This document shows positions 61,069 to 64,000 of a stretch of 64,000 bases of DNA, piece by piece. Every line of letters begins with the position of its first letter. Position 1 is the stretch's first letter. The notes below the pieces were generated by a model. It was not told the DNA's origin. It made no database searches and was given only the letters and a program-made list of their open reading frames with translations. Source of the DNA: Thiobius zoothamnicola (GTDB lineage: Bacteria > Pseudomonadota > Gammaproteobacteria > Chromatiales > Chromatiaceae). The translations under genes and the position numbers were made by a program. The DNA lies in assembly GCA_963678215.1 (NCBI GenBank), contig OY782758.1, positions 1,116,001 through 1,180,000 of the forward strand, in the 5' to 3' direction.

Positions 61069-62643
61069 TCATTCCCACTCAATTGTGGCTGGTGGTTTAC
61101 TGGATATATCATAGGCGACGCGCGATACGCCGCTGACTTCATTAATGATGCGGCGCGAAACTTTTTCTAAAAATTCAAAGGGCAGATGCGCAAAGCTGGC
61201 GGTCATAAAGTCAATCGTCTTCACCGCGCGCAAATTGATGACATAATCATATCGGCGCGCATCGCCCACCACACCAACCGATTTCACTGGTAAAAATACC
61301 GCGAATGCCTGGCTGACTTGGTCGTATAAATCCGCTTGGCGCAGTTCTTCCAGATAGATATCGTCAGCTTGACGCAATATATCGGCATATTCTGCTTTCA
61401 CTTCCCCGAGAATACGCACGCCAAGACCAGGCCCCGGAAATGGATGACGGTAAATCATGGTGCTGGGCAATCCCAACTCCACACCAATTTTACGCACTTC
61501 GTCTTTAAATAATTCCCGCAATGGCTCCACGAGCTTAAGTTGCATATGATCCGGCAAACCACCCACATTATGATGGGATTTAATCACCTGCGCTTTGCCG
61601 GATGCAGCACCAGCGGATTCGATCACATCAGGATAAATCGTGCCTTGCGCCAGAAAGTCCACACCGGTCAGTTGTTGCGCTTGTTCCTCAAAGATCTCAA
61701 TAAAAAGATTGCCAATGATTTTACGTTTGCGTTCAGGATCCGTTTCGCCAGTCAAAGCGGCATAGAAACGATCAGCGGCATCCACCCTGATCACCTTCAC
61801 CCCCATATGTTGGGCGAAGGTTGACATGACTTGATCACCTTCATGCAGGCGCAACAGGCCATTATCCACGAAAATACAGGTCAGACGATCACCAATCGCA
61901 CGATGCAACAAAGCCGCCACCACGGATGAGTCCACCCCGCCGGACAAGCCAAGCACGACTTTGCCATCCCCAACCTGGCTTTGCATGCTGGTAATACTGT
62001 CGGCAATGATATTGCTGGGATTCCAGGTCGCTTCACAACCACACAGGTCCATCGCAAAACGGCGCAGAATGCGCTCGCCTTGAGTGGTATGGGTGACTTC
62101 AGGATGGAACTGGATGCCGTAAAAACGCCTTTCTTCATCCGCCATGCCAGCCAATGGCGCATTGTCCGTGCTGCAAATCGCTTTGAATCCAGGCGGCAAT
62201 TTCTCCACCCGGTCGCCATGGCTCATCCACACATCCAGCAAACCCCAACCTTGTTCATTGGTGGCGTCTTCAATATCACGCAGCAATGCAGAATGACCAC
62301 GAGCGCGCACTTGAGCGTAACCATACTCATGTCGGTCCGAAGTCGCTACTTCGCCGCCCAGTTGCGCCGCCATGGTCTGCATACCGTAGCAAATCCCCAG
62401 TACCGGCACGCCCAGGCGAAAGATTTGTTGCGGCGCACGCGGGGTGGAATCCGTGGTCACCGTTTCCGGACTGCCTGACAAAATAACGCCATGAGGCTTG
62501 GCGCGCTCCAATTGAGCGAGACAGTTGTCATAAGGCCATATTTCACAATAAACCCCAATCTCACGTATGCGACGCGCGATCAATTGAGTGTATTGCGAAC
62601 CGAAATCAATAATCAGGATACGTTGGGCATGAATATCGGACAT
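61069..62643 (-). CDS. guaA: GMP synthase (glutamine-hydrolysing)
   Basis: A 524-residue enzyme that turns XMP to GMP. The glutamine amidotransferase domain has Cys85 in GVPVLGICYGMQTMA and His/Glu in FHPEVTHT. The ATP pyrophosphatase domain has the P-loop VLGLSGGVDSSVVAALL. The C-terminal dimerisation region ends VSRVAYDISSKPPATIEWE. Full length. It follows guaB by 48 bases and is in the same operon, the standard guaBA arrangement. Confidence 0.97.
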   Translation of the reverse strand: MSDIHAQRILIIDFGSQYTQLIARRIREIGVYCEIWPYDNCLAQLERAKPHGVILSGSPETVTTDSTPRAPQQIFRLGVPVLGICYGMQTMAAQLGGEVATSDRHEYGYAQVRARGHSALLRDIEDATNEQGWGLLDVWMSHGDRVEKLPPGFKAICSTDNAPLAGMADEERRFYGIQFHPEVTHTTQGERILRRFAMDLCGCEATWNPSNIIADSITSMQSQVGDGKVVLGLSGGVDSSVVAALLHRAIGDRLTCIFVDNGLLRLHEGDQVMSTFAQHMGVKVIRVDAADRFYAALTGETDPERKRKIIGNLFIEIFEEQAQQLTGVDFLAQGTIYPDVIESAGAASGKAQVIKSHHNVGGLPDHMQLKLVEPLRELFKDEVRKIGVELGLPSTMIYRHPFPGPGLGVRILGEVKAEYADILRQADDIYLEELRQADLYDQVSQAFAVFLPVKSVGVVGDARRYDYVINLRAVKTIDFMTASFAHLPFEFLEKVSRRIINEVSGVSRVAYDISSKPPATIEWE

Positions 62644-62691
62644 GAATTTTGTTTCTTAAATCAAATTTAGATCGTCAGCAGGGAATCAAAA

Positions 62692-64000
62692 TTAATCGCG
62701 GCGATAATTCGGCGCTTCTTTCGTGATTTGCACATCATGCACATGGGATTCGCGCATGCCGGCATTGGTTACCCGGATAAATTGCGGTCTGGTGCGCATA
62801 TCATGGATAGTAGAGCAGCCGGTATAACCCATACTGGAGCGTATGCCGCCAGTTAATTGGGTAATGACATTGACCAATGGACCTTTATAAGGTACCCGGC
62901 CTTCAATACCTTCCGGCACCAGTTTGTCTTTATCTTTGGTATTTTCCTGAAAATAACGGTCACTGGAGCTTTGTTTACCCGACATAGCACCCAGCGATCC
63001 CATGCCGCGATACGATTTATAGGAACGGCCCTGATAGATTTCAACTTCGCCAGGGGATTCGTCCGTACCAGCCAATAAGCCGCCAATCATGGCCGAATGG
63101 GCACCCGCAACAATCACTTTGGCAATATCACCGGAATAACGCAAACCGCCATCAGCAATGATCGGCACGCCGGTATCTTCTAATGCCTGACGGATGTTAT
63201 CCACTGCGGTGATTTGCGGCACGCCGACACCCGCGACAATGCGTGTTGTACAAATAGAACCTGGGCCAATCCCCACTTTAACGGCGTCCGCACCCGCCTT
63301 GACCAAATCAAGCGCGGCATCGGCTGTCGCTATATTGCCGCCAATCACTTGCACGCCGGGATAATGGCGCTTCACCCAGGCAACCCGGTCAAGGACGCCT
63401 TTTGAATGCCCATGCGCCGTATCAACGACCAGCACATCCACACCAGCATCCACCAAAGCCGCCACCCGTTCATCCGTTTCTTCGCCCACGCCAACAGCGG
63501 CACCGCAACACAGGCGTTGCCGGGAGTCCCGGCAAGCGGTCGGGTAGTCCGTCGCTTTCTGAATATCTTTGACAGTGATCAGACCGCACAACGCAAAATT
63601 GTCGTTGACGACCAAGACTTTTTCGATGCGATGCTCATGTAATTTAGCGGCGACCTCTTCCCGTCCAGCACCTTCTTTGACCGTCACCAAACGGTCTTTC
63701 GGCGTCATAATGGAGCTGACTTTGTCATCCAAATGCGTCTCAAAACGCAGATCGCGCGACGTGACAATACCCACCAATTCATCGCCATCCACCACCGGTA
63801 CGCCGGATATGCCGTGATCCCGCGTGATTTCCAATACCTCACCAATACTCAAATGCGGCGAAACCGTCACCGGATCATGAATGACACCGCTTTCATAACG
63901 CTTGACCTTACGCACTTCCGTTGCTTGATCTTCAATACTCAGGTTTTTATGCACAATGCCAATACCGCCGTGTAGCGCCATGGTGATGGCCAAGCGGGAT
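62692..64000 (-). CDS. guaB: IMP dehydrogenase, 5' end outside window
   Basis: Oxidises IMP to XMP with NAD. The gene is cut by the window edge: about 435 residues are present and roughly the first 50 of a typical 487-residue protein are missing. Visible are two CBS domains (HDPVTVSPHLSIGEVLEIT..., IMTPKDRLVTVKEGAG), the catalytic loop GIGPGSICTTRIVAGVG with its cysteine, GADAVKVG, and the flap YRGMGSLGAM. First gene of guaBA. Confidence 0.96.
   Translation of the reverse strand, partial: SRLAITMALHGGIGIVHKNLSIEDQATEVRKVKRYESGVIHDPVTVSPHLSIGEVLEITRDHGISGVPVVDGDELVGIVTSRDLRFETHLDDKVSSIMTPKDRLVTVKEGAGREEVAAKLHEHRIEKVLVVNDNFALCGLITVKDIQKATDYPTACRDSRQRLCCGAAVGVGEETDERVAALVDAGVDVLVVDTAHGHSKGVLDRVAWVKRHYPGVQVIGGNIATADAALDLVKAGADAVKVGIGPGSICTTRIVAGVGVPQITAVDNIRQALEDTGVPIIADGGLRYSGDIAKVIVAGAHSAMIGGLLAGTDESPGEVEIYQGRSYKSYRGMGSLGAMSGKQSSSDRYFQENTKDKDKLVPEGIEGRVPYKGPLVNVITQLTGGIRSSMGYTGCSTIHDMRTRPQFIRVTNAGMRESHVHDVQITKEAPNYRRD

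Overview
The window looks like chromosome of a Gram-negative gammaproteobacterium with a polyhydroxyalkanoate storage cycle. The evidence is lptF-lptG divergent from pepA, bamE divergent from fur, rimO, ygfZ, fkpB-like and comEC genes, and a class III (PhaC+PhaE) polyester synthase with the same catalytic residue numbering as purple sulfur bacteria. A urate-oxidase-N-type membrane protein and a pentahaem cytochrome c point loosely to a sulfur-oxidising or methane-oxidising lineage. The genus cannot be settled from the sequence alone.

Layout. 1-394: 3' end of zapE. 619-9961 (minus): an unusual locus with a 2361-residue LamG-domain giant followed by two smaller related beta-rich proteins and an 83-residue protein. 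9962-11051: a gene-poor scar with an inverted-repeat element and a decayed IS3-type transposase. 11052-15205: PHA cycle (phaA, phaE, phaC) and cysC. 15202-18756: M16 peptidase, NarL-type regulator and pepA. 18839-21006: lptFG. 21075-27164: a second unusual locus, a 1321-residue repetitive protein and a 703-residue protein with an HExxH zinc-protease motif, set between lptG and rpsT. 27388-35043: rpsT, a candidate structured small RNA, an NtrY-like kinase with DUF4390 and rsmB, a membrane protein and phoBR. 35768-41624: RpfE-like protein, fur, bamE, a small lipoprotein, an intact IS4-family element with target duplication, msrA and trxB. 41945-44477: a 41-residue membrane peptide gene and a TIG-repeat lipoprotein. 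44965-50892: DUF2062, comEC, fkpB-like, a MITE-like repeat, a corrinoid adenosyltransferase and a BtuB-type receptor preceded by a cobalamin riboswitch (about 50995-51160). 51396-64000: a 46-residue membrane peptide, rimO, a YqhA-type protein, a membrane-anchored YhaN-like ATPase, a small lipoprotein, a multihaem cytochrome, an RNase II-type exonuclease, ygfZ, guaA and the 3' part of guaB.

Most of the window is housekeeping sequence in compact short operons, often with 4-bp stop/start overlaps. The novelty lies in the two giant-protein loci. Neither contains a protein with a recognisable signal peptide or a known secretion partner nearby. The first carries a set of LamG folds and two small beta-sandwich paralogues. 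The second pairs a very long beta-rich protein, ending in helical lysine-rich repeats, with a candidate metalloprotease translated 12 bases downstream. Other points of interest are a free-standing structured RNA at about 27.76-27.93 kb, a hairpin-rich segment at about 35.35-35.47 kb, and two micro-proteins with good ribosome binding sites.
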